Below are positions 43,864 through 53,921 of a stretch of DNA of 64,000 nt, one piece after another. The DNA lies in NCBI GenBank assembly GCA_027214385.1, contig JAPVXR010000005.1:62001-126000 (forward strand), read 5' to 3'. Source of the stretch: Cryomorphaceae bacterium 1068. GTDB taxonomy: Bacteria; Bacteroidota; Bacteroidia; Flavobacteriales_D; Cryomorphaceae. Position numbers and translations under genes: made by a program. Numbering within the stretch: position 1 is the stretch's first letter; every line of letters starts with the position of its first letter. The notes below the pieces were generated by a model that made no database searches, was not told where the DNA came from, and worked only from the letters and a program-made list of their open reading frames with translations.

Positions 43864-45219
43864 ATGAGAGAATTCAAAAGTGCTGTCGGGTTTGACAGTT
43901 CGTTCTTTACCCCTCTACTTATTTTATTGCTTCTAACGGCTGTCATTGGTTGCGAATCGACGGAAGTAATCGATAAAACTGAACTTACCGAAGAGAATAA
44001 GAACTACCAACTGGCCATAACCAACCTCAGCGATCAGGAGTATCCCGACAATCCCGATATCGGTTTCAGGTCAGCAAACTATCAGAACCATTACTTCTCC
44101 AGTGGTCTCTTGTTTCACGCAAATGTTGAAGACAAGTTTTTAATTGATTTGGAATTCAATGGAAGCGAAGGGGACATCATTCATTTTCACGATCTTGATA
44201 TTTCAGAATTCATACCGACCATTCCCGTGGGAGTGAAGAAAGACGAATACGTGAGTTATCTCTCGTGCATCAACCAGGAGTGGAATAGAAATCAAGTGAG
44301 GTTCTCGCCAGAGCAGTTTGAGTCAAACAATCCTGAGATCGTTCGGGTCGATATCGCTCGCAATTGCCTCAATGCATATCTCTGGGAAATTGCCGTTTAC
44401 ATCAAAGAGAATGAAAAAGTGGTGCCCTATGCCCACGCGTGGTTTGACTTCCCGCACAGTCTGTATGCCGAACTTTTTGAAAAGAAGAATGAGCTGCCTT
44501 TTGCTCGATTTAAGGAACCACTTGAAAATTGGGTAGATCCCGAAAGCAACTTCATCAATTTGAATCTGCTTCGAAACGTCGTCGATTCAATCCAAGTAGC
44601 TGTAGAAGATCTCAGTGAAGAAATGTACCCCATAGCAGGAGCGAGAGAAAAGAAATTCAAGGAGATCATCTATCCAACGACCTTCAACTCAATGCGCGAT
44701 CTCCAAACCGATTCTGCCCTTTTCGCCACTTTTACACCTCCAGGCTATTACAATAGAGCCGACCCTCGGAAAACAGAACTGGGACGTTTTTACCATCTCG
44801 AATCCTCCATTTGGTCAAATGTTGAAAGCAAAATCAATGGCGACACTTTGAGCGAACTAATGCTCAATTATAGACACCGAAATGATTCTACGTTCACCAC
44901 CCTGGTAATTGGCGGATTGGATTTTAACGATTTCCCCGTACTCACCGAAGAGAATGCCAATAGCGGATGGAAGAGTTCAATGGGCATTGGAAATCATCCC
45001 TTTTACGAATCGTACGATGAGCACATGTCAACGCCTTCTGCTCAGAACCCTTATTACGCTTTACTTTTGGATGCGGACGGAAGATGGCTAGATAGTCATC
45101 AGCTTGGTATCGACGGACCTATTTTTCATTTTTCGGATGAAGAAAGAACACAACTTCACTTGTGGCTATTGTCATTTGAGCGCCATGCTCTGGTAGGACA
45201 CTACGAGTTCGACATATAG
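43864..45219 (+). CDS. lipoprotein of unknown function
   Basis: A 451-residue predicted lipoprotein with lipobox VIGC at about residue 34 (AVIGCE). The rest is beta-rich, without a motif I recognise; it has FHFSDEERTQLHLWLLSFERHALVG at the end. It is followed by the sulfatase genes after 65 bases. Nothing in it suggests a sugar-active catalytic centre. Confidence 0.65.
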   Translation: MREFKSAVGFDSSFFTPLLILLLLTAVIGCESTEVIDKTELTEENKNYQLAITNLSDQEYPDNPDIGFRSANYQNHYFSSGLLFHANVEDKFLIDLEFNGSEGDIIHFHDLDISEFIPTIPVGVKKDEYVSYLSCINQEWNRNQVRFSPEQFESNNPEIVRVDIARNCLNAYLWEIAVYIKENEKVVPYAHAWFDFPHSLYAELFEKKNELPFARFKEPLENWVDPESNFINLNLLRNVVDSIQVAVEDLSEEMYPIAGAREKKFKEIIYPTTFNSMRDLQTDSALFATFTPPGYYNRADPRKTELGRFYHLESSIWSNVESKINGDTLSELMLNYRHRNDSTFTTLVIGGLDFNDFPVLTEENANSGWKSSMGIGNHPFYESYDEHMSTPSAQNPYYALLLDADGRWLDSHQLGIDGPIFHFSDEERTQLHLWLLSFERHALVGHYEFDI

Positions 45220-45284
45220 ATTGGCCAAACTTTCCTAGGAAACTCCTATTTTGTCGCCCTTAATCACTTAAATCTATATTTTTT

Positions 45285-46844
45285 ATGAAACGAATTAGTC
45301 TAGCACTATTCGCGTTTTTCGGCTTGGCAATGCTGGCAGAGGCGCAAGAGAAACCCAATATCCTGGTGATATGGGGAGATGACATTGGGACTTGGAACAT
45401 CAGCCACAACAATAGAGGTATGATGGGATACCAAACCCCGAATATTGACCGCATTGCCAAAGAAGGTGTCGGATTTACCGATTACTACGGTCAGCAAAGT
45501 TGTACCGCAGGTCGTGCTGCCTTTTTAGGTGGTAACGTTCCTGTAAGAACCGGAATGACAAAAGTAGGTATGCCTGGCGCCAAAGAAGGCTGGCAAATGT
45601 CTGATGTCACCATTGCGACTGTTCTAAAAAGTTTAGGCTACAGCACAGGTCAATTTGGTAAGAATCATCAAGGAGACAGAGACGAGCATCTTCCTACCAT
45701 GCACGGCTTTGACGAATTTTTCGGAAACCTTTATCACTTAAATGCTGAAGAGGAACCCGAGAATGAAGACTATCCTGCAGACTTGGTTTTGGCCAATGGA
45801 AAAACTTTCGTTGAAGTATACGGGCCACGTGGAGTTATCCATAGCTGGGCCGATGGAAAAGGCGGACAGAAAATAGAAGATACCGGAGCTTTGACCAAGA
45901 AAAGAATGGAGACCATTGATGATGAGACCATCGCTGCGGCTAAAGAATTTATTAGGGACAAAGCCGAAAACGATGAACCATTCTTTACGTGGTGGAATGC
46001 CACCAGAATGCACTTTAGAACGCACGTGCGAGATGATCATCGCAATCCGGGAAACGATGAGTATACCGACGGAATGATCGAACACGACAATCATGTAGGT
46101 GAGTTATTGGCTCTTCTCGATGAACTTGGGATAGCTGATAACACGATCGTGCTTTATTCTACCGACAACGGCCCACATTACAATACATGGCCCGATGCGG
46201 GAACGACTCCTTTTCACGGAGAGAAAAACAGCTCATGGGAAGGCGCCTTTCGTGTGCCTGCTTTCGTAAGATGGCCTGACAATTTCCCCGCTGATGTGAT
46301 GCTGAACGGAATTTTTGCCCACGAAGATTGGCTTCCGACTTTCGCCGCAGTCGCCGGAGATGATGAGATCTCTGAGAAGCTTAAAAAAGGTGTTACCCTT
46401 AACGGCAGAAGCTACAAGAACTACATTGACGGAGTAAATCAACTTGACTACCTGAAAGGAGAAGTAGAAGAATCTCCCAGAAAAGGCTTCATCTATGTGG
46501 ACGACGGTGGATCTGTAGCAGCTCTTCGTTACACAGATTGGAAGGCGATGTTTTTAGAGAATAGAGCGGACAAGCTCCAAATATGGCTGGAGCCGTTTAT
46601 CGAGCTTCGCGCGCCGTATCTGTTCAACTTGAGAAGAGACCCCTTCGAAAAAGCTCTGGTTGGATCGAATACCTATTACGACTGGTACATTGATCGAGCG
46701 TACATTCTCATTGCGATGCAAGGTTATGCTTTTAATTTCTTATCGACTTTCGAAGAATATCCTCCAAGCCAAACGGCGGGGGATTGGAGTCTGAGCAAAG
46801 TTGAAGAACAAATCAACAAAATGGTCAAACCGACCAACCAATAG
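45285..46844 (+). CDS. secreted arylsulfatase (CxAxR type)
   Basis: A 519-residue exported enzyme (signal peptide, cleavage near AEAQ) of the formylglycine-dependent sulfatase family. The metal-binding WGDDIG (Asp31-Asp32) and the sulfatase signature GQQSCTAGRAAFLGG are present. The modified Cys73 lies in C-T-A-G-R, the CxAxR variant that formylglycine-generating enzymes also accept, not the usual CxPxR. It hydrolyses sulfate esters of a carbohydrate or aromatic substrate. A terminator follows. Confidence 0.9.
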   Translation: MKRISLALFAFFGLAMLAEAQEKPNILVIWGDDIGTWNISHNNRGMMGYQTPNIDRIAKEGVGFTDYYGQQSCTAGRAAFLGGNVPVRTGMTKVGMPGAKEGWQMSDVTIATVLKSLGYSTGQFGKNHQGDRDEHLPTMHGFDEFFGNLYHLNAEEEPENEDYPADLVLANGKTFVEVYGPRGVIHSWADGKGGQKIEDTGALTKKRMETIDDETIAAAKEFIRDKAENDEPFFTWWNATRMHFRTHVRDDHRNPGNDEYTDGMIEHDNHVGELLALLDELGIADNTIVLYSTDNGPHYNTWPDAGTTPFHGEKNSSWEGAFRVPAFVRWPDNFPADVMLNGIFAHEDWLPTFAAVAGDDEISEKLKKGVTLNGRSYKNYIDGVNQLDYLKGEVEESPRKGFIYVDDGGSVAALRYTDWKAMFLENRADKLQIWLEPFIELRAPYLFNLRRDPFEKALVGSNTYYDWYIDRAYILIAMQGYAFNFLSTFEEYPPSQTAGDWSLSKVEEQINKMVKPTNQ

Positions 46845-46866
46845 AATTGTCAATCTAGTTAATTTT

Positions 46867-46893
46867 AAGCCGCTCATTTTGAGCGGCTTTTTT
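46867..46893 (+). terminator. rho-independent terminator after the first sulfatase
   Basis: A perfect nine-base stem AAGCCGCTC/GAGCGGCTT with ATTTT loop and a T tract. Confidence 0.9.
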
Positions 46894-46984
46894 GTCAATA
46901 ATACTCGATTGGCGCAATTTCCTTCGGCGTGTTTTCTCTATATTGCGGCCTTAAAATTTCTACCAAACCAAATCATCAAATTTT

Positions 46985-49432
46985 ATGTTCAAACCCTTAA
47001 AGAAAATTGGTGCGCTGCGCATCAATGCCTTGGCTTTTACAGCTATTGTTATGTTCTTCGTCGGTTGTCAACCCACGAGTGAAAAGAAAGAATCAACCCA
47101 AGAAGACGATAACTTCAATGGAAAGATCGCCCTTGATATCCGCGATTCAGAAGCAGACTGGTCTGCTTTTACACCGAAGTCGGCACCTGAGGGTGCGCCG
47201 AATATTCTCTTTGTATTGTATGATGATACAGGTTTAGGAGCTTGGTCTCCTTACGGTGGTGCCATCAATATGCCTACGATGGATCGTCTGGCTGAGAATG
47301 GCTTGACTTACACGCAATGGCATACCACGGCCCTCTGTTCACCTACGCGCTCTACCATCCTTACGGGAAGAAACCATCACCTGAACGGAATGGCTTCTAT
47401 CACCGAAACTGCAGATGGATATCCCGGGGCAAATGGACGTGTACCCGATGATTGTGCACCTTTTGCACAGATTCTTCGCGACAATGGCTGGAGTACTTTC
47501 TGGCTTGGGAAAAACCACAACGTACCTGAGCAAGATGTAGCTCCAGGTGGAAACCGAAGCGAATGGCCTACTCAAATTGGCTTTGACCGTTTTTACGGAT
47601 TCTTGGGTGGGGAAACCAACAATTGGTACCCTGATCTTGTAGAGGACAATCACTTCATCGAACCCCCTGCTACTCCTGAAGAAGGTTACCACCTCTCGAA
47701 AGATCTGGCTGATAAAGCCATATCCATGCTTCGTAATAAGAATGCAACGAACCCTTCGAAGCCATTTTACATGTGGTTTAACCCTGGGGCAAACCACGCT
47801 CCTCACCATTCTCCTGCTGAGTATACCGCTAAGTATGCAGGTAAGTTCGATGAGGGATACGATGCCTACCGCGACTGGGTAGTGGGAAGAATGAAAGAGA
47901 AAGGAATTCTCCCGGAGAATACGGACATGGTTGATTTCAATCCTATGCCGGAAGATATGGCTAACCCCGCAGACTACGTAAGACCATGGGATGAACTCAA
48001 TGCCGATGAAAAGAAGCTTTTCGCACGAATGGCTGAAGTATATGCGGGGTTCTCAGAATACACCGATGCTCAGGTAGGACGAATCATCGACTACCTCGAA
48101 GAGACCGGACAGCTAGAAAACACGATTGTGCTTTACGCTGCTGATAACGGTGCTTCAGGTGAAGGAAGCCCGAACGGATCGGTTAACGAAAACAAGTTTT
48201 TCAACGGCTATCCCGACGAACTTGAAGAGAATATGAAGTACCTCGATGTTCTTGGCGGACCTGACACCTATAATCACTTCCCAACGGGTTGGGCAGCAGC
48301 TTTTTCAGCACCCTTTAAAATGTTCAAACGCTACTCGCAATATGCCGGAGGTACGAATGACCCATTGGTGATTTCTTGGCCAAAAGGAATCAAGGCCAAA
48401 GGGGAGATCCGTCACCAATATCACCACTCGACTGATATTGTTCCTACACTTTTGGAAGCTTGCGGATTGGAGATGCCCGAAGTTTACAACGGCGTTGAGC
48501 AAACACCACTTTCGGGAGTGTCAATGGTTTATTCTTTCGATGCTGAGCCCGACGCAGCAACTCAAAAAGAGGTTCAATACTACTGTATGCTCGGTACCAG
48601 AGGTATCTGGAAAGATGGCTGGAAAGCCGCTGCGGTTCACTCTCCGCTTAGCGGAAAAAGCAATTTTGATGAGGACGTTTGGGAGCTCTACAACATAGCC
48701 GAAGACCGCTCGGAATCTCACAATCTCGCTGAGGAGAACCCCGAGAAGCTTCAAGAGCTTATCGATGAGTGGTTCAGACAGGCAGAGATCAACAAGGTGC
48801 TTCCACTGGATGACAGAAGTGCGGCAGAAATCCTTGGGACAGAGAGACCAACACAAGAGAAGAAGCGCGACCGATACGTGTATTACCCAAATACATCTCC
48901 TGTTCCAGAAGGGGTAGCGGTAAATGTGAGAGGTAGGAACTACAAGATTCTGGCAAATGTCGAGATCGAAGAATCAGATGCGAGTGGAGTGATTTTCGCT
49001 CACGGGTCAAGATTTGGAGGACATTCACTCTTTATCAAAGACAGCAAACTTCACTATGTCTACAATTTCTTGGGCATCAAGCCAGAGCAAGTCTTTGTTT
49101 CGAGCAAGAAGCTCACGCCTGGCACTTACACGCTCGGTATGGAATTTATTCGCGAAAGCGCAGGTGAATATGGTGAATCAATCGGAACCATGAAACTTTA
49201 CATCGACGAAGAAGTGGTGGCAGAAGGGCCGATGAAAACGCAACCAGCCAAGTTCACCCTTTCAGGCGATGGCCTTTGCGTGGGTTACGATAGTGGTGAT
49301 GCGGTGAGCGAGCTGTATGAAAGTCCAGGCGAATTTGAAGGTGGAATCATTCAAGGAGTAGGGGTTACCGTTGAGGGCACACCTTATGTAGACTTGGAAG
49401 CAGAGGCAAAGCGTCTGATGATGACACAATAG
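46985..49432 (+). CDS. arylsulfatase lipoprotein (CxPxR type)
   Basis: An 815-residue sulfatase with a lipoprotein signal (lipobox VGC near residue 28). The canonical motif CSPTR is at Cys118 in LCSPTRSTILTGRNHH, with DDTGLGAW as the metal-binding loop. Beyond the catalytic domain (to about residue 640) is a beta-rich C-terminal region ending in GTPYVDLEAEAKR. It belongs to the large arylsulfatase A-like group that includes the family with long C-termini. It is separated from the first sulfatase by a terminator, so it is likely expressed independently. The substrate is unknown, possibly sulfated algal polysaccharide. Confidence 0.93.
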   Translation: MFKPLKKIGALRINALAFTAIVMFFVGCQPTSEKKESTQEDDNFNGKIALDIRDSEADWSAFTPKSAPEGAPNILFVLYDDTGLGAWSPYGGAINMPTMDRLAENGLTYTQWHTTALCSPTRSTILTGRNHHLNGMASITETADGYPGANGRVPDDCAPFAQILRDNGWSTFWLGKNHNVPEQDVAPGGNRSEWPTQIGFDRFYGFLGGETNNWYPDLVEDNHFIEPPATPEEGYHLSKDLADKAISMLRNKNATNPSKPFYMWFNPGANHAPHHSPAEYTAKYAGKFDEGYDAYRDWVVGRMKEKGILPENTDMVDFNPMPEDMANPADYVRPWDELNADEKKLFARMAEVYAGFSEYTDAQVGRIIDYLEETGQLENTIVLYAADNGASGEGSPNGSVNENKFFNGYPDELEENMKYLDVLGGPDTYNHFPTGWAAAFSAPFKMFKRYSQYAGGTNDPLVISWPKGIKAKGEIRHQYHHSTDIVPTLLEACGLEMPEVYNGVEQTPLSGVSMVYSFDAEPDAATQKEVQYYCMLGTRGIWKDGWKAAAVHSPLSGKSNFDEDVWELYNIAEDRSESHNLAEENPEKLQELIDEWFRQAEINKVLPLDDRSAAEILGTERPTQEKKRDRYVYYPNTSPVPEGVAVNVRGRNYKILANVEIEESDASGVIFAHGSRFGGHSLFIKDSKLHYVYNFLGIKPEQVFVSSKKLTPGTYTLGMEFIRESAGEYGESIGTMKLYIDEEVVAEGPMKTQPAKFTLSGDGLCVGYDSGDAVSELYESPGEFEGGIIQGVGVTVEGTPYVDLEAEAKRLMMTQ

Positions 49433-49458
49433 AGTACTTTTAGACTAGAAATTTAAAG

Positions 49459-49483
49459 GGGAGCTTCAGCTCCCTTTTTTTTT
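49459..49483 (+). terminator. rho-independent terminator after the second sulfatase
   Basis: Stem GGGAGC/GCTCCC with a TTCA loop, flanked by an A-rich base and followed by nine T at 49475-49483. Confidence 0.85.
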
Positions 49484-49486
49484 GTG

Positions 49487-49831
49487 CTATGGGAACCAAA
49501 TGACTTCAGTGATTCCCAGGGGTCCGTACATTCTGATTTGATAGTGACCTTCTTTGAATAGTGCGGCAGGAATAGAAATAGTCAAATCAATGTCTTCTGA
49601 ATTCCAGATGATTTCGTTGGATGGACTGATTACTTCCAACCGTTCGATTTCTACCTTCGGATTAAAATAATAGAATGTTGAGTCATGGGAGATTTCCAAT
49701 TCATTTTGCCAATAGAATTCGTGGAATTCATCTTCAGGTTTTTCGAACAAAAACGAACTGTCTGCAACGGTTTGACTTAACAATGAGAAAGGAGAAATGA
49801 CAAGAATGAGGTTGGTTAAAATCTGTTTCAT
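49487..49831 (-). CDS. small secreted protein of unknown function
   Basis: I prefer the ATG at 49831 (MKQILTNLILVISPFSLLSQ, a signal peptide) over 49852. The mature 95-residue protein is beta-rich (EISHDSTFYYFNPKVEIERL) and ends in YQIRMYGPLGITEVIWFP. It has no recognised family. It converges on the second sulfatase gene, whose terminator lies between them. Confidence 0.6.
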   Translation of the reverse strand: MKQILTNLILVISPFSLLSQTVADSSFLFEKPEDEFHEFYWQNELEISHDSTFYYFNPKVEIERLEVISPSNEIIWNSEDIDLTISIPAALFKEGHYQIRMYGPLGITEVIWFP

Positions 49832-49999
49832 AGCAGTCTTGGTTGTCTCCAAGATACTAATTATCTCAAAAACCCAAATTGATCTTCTAAGATTCTTCGT
49901 CTGAATTAGTAAATACTATCAATTCAGTGATAGAACTTTATTATTCAATCGTGTCTAAAGTTTCTCGTTCAATGTCGTCCTTTGTAGAAAATTAGAATC

Positions 50000-50260
50000 A
50001 TGCGACTCCCGATAATAAAGCACCTCAACGAATTTGTAAAAGAGAACGACGAAGACTTCATTCATGAAGCCATTCAAGTTTTGGAGGATTTGGCGGAAGC
50101 CAAAGGAATCAAAGATGAAGAACTGGAAGTTATGGGGGAATTACTCTCAAACATGTATGGAGCCCTCGAAGTACGTAAGCTTATCGAAGAGCAGAGCTTG
50201 TCGGATAAAGACGCCCTGAACACTTTTATGAAAAGGGTTCAAGGCGCTATAGAGAAGTAA
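50000..50260 (+). CDS. DUF6952-like small protein
   Basis: An 86-residue helical, acidic protein: MRLPIIKHLNEFVKENDEDF, then ELEVMGELLSNMYGALEVRKL and a basic end KRVQGAIEK. I recall this as the Bacteroidota family DUF6952, which often lies beside peroxiredoxin or thioredoxin genes, though no such neighbour is in view here. No signal or membrane segment. Confidence 0.72.
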   Translation: MRLPIIKHLNEFVKENDEDFIHEAIQVLEDLAEAKGIKDEELEVMGELLSNMYGALEVRKLIEEQSLSDKDALNTFMKRVQGAIEK

Positions 50261-50268
50261 AGTGTGGT

Positions 50269-50301
50269 TTGTCTCTAGTTGCACATTGCAATTAGACACA
50301 A
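50269..50301. terminator. possible bidirectional terminator hairpin
   Basis: TTGTCTCTAGTTGC and GCAATTAGACACAA form a 14-base stem with one mismatch and one wobble, ACATT loop, between convergent genes. No T run, so only a weak call. Confidence 0.35.
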
Positions 50302-50333
50302 GCAACGCGCTGCGATAATGGCACTACTACAGG

Positions 50334-53300
50334 CTAATCAAGACTCACCTTCTTCACATTGTCCTTGGTTACTCTTTCGATAAGGATTCGCCTCGGGTCA
50401 ATTGCCGCTTTTGCCGGAAGGCTATCGACAATGATTGAAACGGTAGATTCCTCCTCATTAAATTTCACGCGCTTCCAAGCCATCAGCTCTTCTTCGTCGT
50501 CGTCAGCATATACGCCAATGTCAACCCATTCACGAAGGTCAGTCTTGGTCTCGTTTCCAAGCGTATCGGCGTAAAGTTTTTTGGCGATTACATCCATTTC
50601 CACTTCGTATTGTCCGTTTGCCAATTCGGTCATTCGAGTTTCTTCCAATCTAAAGTCGTACAGCGTAATGTTCTTGAACCAGTCTTCGATCAGGTAATTC
50701 AAACTGTCGGGAACGCGAGGTTCCAAATGCCTTAAAAAGTCGTAGGAGTTAGGATAGGGCGGCTCGGCATATCGGTATTCCTCAAGGAAAGATCTCAGTG
50801 CCGCATTGACTGAATCGGCTCCGATATAGTCTTGCAGTGCATAGAGAATCACTGATCCTTTTCCATAGTGGATATAGCCTTGGTTTTCTACCTTGTAAAG
50901 CGGCAGTTCCTTAAGGCGTTCACTGGTCCTTCCTCTCAGGTATCGGTTGAAGTCGTACTTCAAGAAGTTCTTCATTTTTATGTCATCCGACTCTTGCTTC
51001 ATCGTCATTAAACTCGAATACTCTGAGAAACTCTCGGTGAGCATCGTTCCTCCTTGCATCTCTGCAGGAGTCTCTTGGTGTGCCCACCATTGGTGTGCCA
51101 TCTCGTGTGCAATCACCGCATCGATCACGTTGTTTTCCGTTTCATCTTCCAGATTCACAATAAACCCGAAGCTTTCGGAATAAGGCATGGTGCCCGGGAA
51201 AGCTTGAGCAAATGTTGAGAAGCGTGGGAATTCCAAGATTCTCGCTTGTTTGTGGTAATACGGGCCGAAGTTTTCTTCGTAGTATTTGAGCGATTTCCTT
51301 ACGGCATCGACCATCTTCGGCACATTCACGCTGTGTTCAGGATGGTAGTAAATTTCAATGTCGATGTCATTGTATTTCTCCCTAGCTACCTCATACCGAG
51401 CCGACATGAAGTTGTAGAAGTTCAAAGATGGCTGATCCAATTTGTAGTGGAAGTACTTGCGACCGTCTTCTTCCCATTCTTTGATAAGTGATCCGGGAGC
51501 TACCGCAATTTGATCAGCTGAGGTTGAGATAATAGACTCTACTTCGACCCAGTGGGAGATATCACCCGTGATGTAATTCTTATTGCACAACTCACCACAA
51601 TTTAATTCCAAATCAGGGGTTCGTTTCTTCTCAGGTAGGTCATATTTCTTTCGATCGTTCTTGTCTGAAAGTTCAACCCCCGAGGCATAGCCCATCCCCG
51701 GTAAGATGCCGCTATTGTTCAGAAATGTACCATTGGCAACAATTGAAGTATTTCCTCTGGAATTCGTAAATCCTTTGGTGACGTAGTCATTCTTAATCGA
51801 AATTTCTCTCGTCTCTCCGGGCTGCCATGGTTCGTTAAGGGTGTAGATTTGAAAACCCATAATGGTATCGTCCATAGCAAGCTCCGCCCCTGGAATATTG
51901 ATTTCAGTATCCCAAGACTGGTTGAGATTGAAATAAAGAGAATCAAGCGCTACATCCTCATCATTTACAAAAGTGGCATTAGCTCGGACAAAAATATCGC
52001 GCTCTTCCGGATGAATATCGATCTCATATTTTATCGACTTCATCTCAGGAAGTGGTCGATTTTCGTATTTCTTGTAAGCCAACTCGTAGTCCACCGCTTG
52101 CTGTTCACGTTCAGGAATACTGAGGTAGGGGTTAAGGATTTGCGTATTATAAAAAACCCAAGCTCCCACTGCTATCCACAGGCCAGTGACAATGAGCATA
52201 CCTGTTCTAAAGCTTCCGCTAAAATTGGCCATTGCAGTCTTGACCTTTTCTTTAAAACCTGATACTGCACTTCTTGGCCAGTATAACGCGGCTTTAGCCA
52301 ATAGAATTAGTGCAAATAGTAACCAATAGGTATTGAACCAAAGTGTTCCCGTCATACCGGGCCCGAAACCGCTCATATCGGAATAGAAGATGCCCGGTGA
52401 GCCACCGGGTATAAGCATATTCGAAGACCACTCGAAAACGGAGTTGATTAAAATACTCCACCCAACAAAGAATAAGATACTGGCGAAATAACCGATGTAT
52501 CTGTTGCTCACCAATGTTTGGATCAATACGAAAATAGATGCCGTTACAATAAATCCGGGAAGTGTATCAACAAAGAAGTCTATAAGGTAAACATCGAGCT
52601 CTATGGCCGTATAGCCCCGCATCAGTTGGGAAACGACTCCCATAAAGATGAACACTCCCTGTAGCAGAGTAGCAGCTGCTACGAGCGAAACAATTCTAGC
52701 CAAAACCGAAGCAAATGTGCTATGAGGCGTAGCATTAATGACTTCTTCAATGTGGAACATACGGTCCCGCCACACCAATTCTCCGCTGAAGAATACCACG
52801 ATAATGACCAGAAACAGACCTGTAGAACCGGCAATATCACTGATTACTTTGTAGGTTACCGGATAGCTTTGCAGTCCGAAGTATTCATAGCCCTCAATAA
52901 GGCTTACGAATAACAGAATAATCCCAAAGATCGATAAGATGCGAAATGCCGAGCTTTTCACAATACTTAAGAAGCTGGTTTTGAAAAAGCTGACAAATTG
53001 TAGCCATTCCGTGCTTCTTGAGAAGCCTTGTGCAACGGTGGGCTTTTCCAGATTAGCAACTACTGTAGTTACTTCGGGAATCAGCGCTTTCTTTTTACGG
53101 AATCTCATTTTCTCTTTAAAAGAGAATACCTTGAATGAAATGATCGAAACGATCACTCCAACAGTTAACCAAAGGAGACGATTTTGAAGAATGATACCTT
53201 CAAACTGCGGACTCAACGCGTTCCGCTCAGCGGGAGTAAAGTAGCGGCTATAAACGGCATATGTTCTAACCGAAAACATATCGACGATACCTGCAAGTGT

Positions 53301-53918
53301 TTCATTGTCAATGTCCGAGAGTAATGTTCCCGAAGCGATATAACCCACTATAAGCGCCATCGCACCTACAAAGGAGATGACTGTACTCTTGAACTTGTGC
53401 GCGAGAAAGAAAACAATCGATCCGGCGATAAACATGTTCGGTAGGATGAACATAAAATAGTTAGCAATGATTGTTTCGAAAAAGAAAGGCCCGATACGGT
53501 CAGCATCCAGCCAACCGGCTGCAGGGCCGATAATCGCACCCAGCCAAGCACCAAGGAAGACACCAAGCAGTGGAATACTTGAAAGTACGAGTGCCCCAAG
53601 AAAGCGACCCCAGAAATAGCCGCTCTTTTTAATCGGAAGTGAAAACATGATCTCGTTGAACTGATTGTTGTGGTCACGTAAGGCTGCATTATTAAAAAAT
53701 GCCGTGGCAAATAACAATCCGAAAATTCCCAAGATCAAGACAAAATTGGTCAAGGTATGAGGACTGTTTTTATAGACATTTCCAATGGCACCACCAATCT
53801 GAACACTGTCGCTGGCCACCGCTCCAAAGGCCATTAATGCAACCAGGAAGAAAAAAACATACACCATCGGACTCTTGAAGGCCGACCTGAGCTCTAGCTT
53901 AAAAAATTCTCCAAACAT
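50334..53918 (-). CDS. ABC-2 permease fused to M1-family peptidase
   Basis: A 1194-residue protein. Residues 1-600 form two sets of about six helices each, like ABC-2 type permease domains; the C-terminal 590 residues are an M1 metallopeptidase-like domain with HEMAHQWW, His938, and a later Glu in ESFSEYSS as the third zinc ligand. The helical half includes the periplasmic loop ahead of the peptidase, so the peptidase should be periplasmic. Fusions of this kind occur in Bacteroidota. It follows its ATPase gene by three bases and works with it as an exporter; the cargo is unknown. Confidence 0.9.
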   Translation of the reverse strand: MFGEFFKLELRSAFKSPMVYVFFFLVALMAFGAVASDSVQIGGAIGNVYKNSPHTLTNFVLILGIFGLLFATAFFNNAALRDHNNQFNEIMFSLPIKKSGYFWGRFLGALVLSSIPLLGVFLGAWLGAIIGPAAGWLDADRIGPFFFETIIANYFMFILPNMFIAGSIVFFLAHKFKSTVISFVGAMALIVGYIASGTLLSDIDNETLAGIVDMFSVRTYAVYSRYFTPAERNALSPQFEGIILQNRLLWLTVGVIVSIISFKVFSFKEKMRFRKKKALIPEVTTVVANLEKPTVAQGFSRSTEWLQFVSFFKTSFLSIVKSSAFRILSIFGIILLFVSLIEGYEYFGLQSYPVTYKVISDIAGSTGLFLVIIVVFFSGELVWRDRMFHIEEVINATPHSTFASVLARIVSLVAAATLLQGVFIFMGVVSQLMRGYTAIELDVYLIDFFVDTLPGFIVTASIFVLIQTLVSNRYIGYFASILFFVGWSILINSVFEWSSNMLIPGGSPGIFYSDMSGFGPGMTGTLWFNTYWLLFALILLAKAALYWPRSAVSGFKEKVKTAMANFSGSFRTGMLIVTGLWIAVGAWVFYNTQILNPYLSIPEREQQAVDYELAYKKYENRPLPEMKSIKYEIDIHPEERDIFVRANATFVNDEDVALDSLYFNLNQSWDTEINIPGAELAMDDTIMGFQIYTLNEPWQPGETREISIKNDYVTKGFTNSRGNTSIVANGTFLNNSGILPGMGYASGVELSDKNDRKKYDLPEKKRTPDLELNCGELCNKNYITGDISHWVEVESIISTSADQIAVAPGSLIKEWEEDGRKYFHYKLDQPSLNFYNFMSARYEVAREKYNDIDIEIYYHPEHSVNVPKMVDAVRKSLKYYEENFGPYYHKQARILEFPRFSTFAQAFPGTMPYSESFGFIVNLEDETENNVIDAVIAHEMAHQWWAHQETPAEMQGGTMLTESFSEYSSLMTMKQESDDIKMKNFLKYDFNRYLRGRTSERLKELPLYKVENQGYIHYGKGSVILYALQDYIGADSVNAALRSFLEEYRYAEPPYPNSYDFLRHLEPRVPDSLNYLIEDWFKNITLYDFRLEETRMTELANGQYEVEMDVIAKKLYADTLGNETKTDLREWVDIGVYADDDEEELMAWKRVKFNEEESTVSIIVDSLPAKAAIDPRRILIERVTKDNVKKVSLD

Positions 53919-53921
53919 GGC

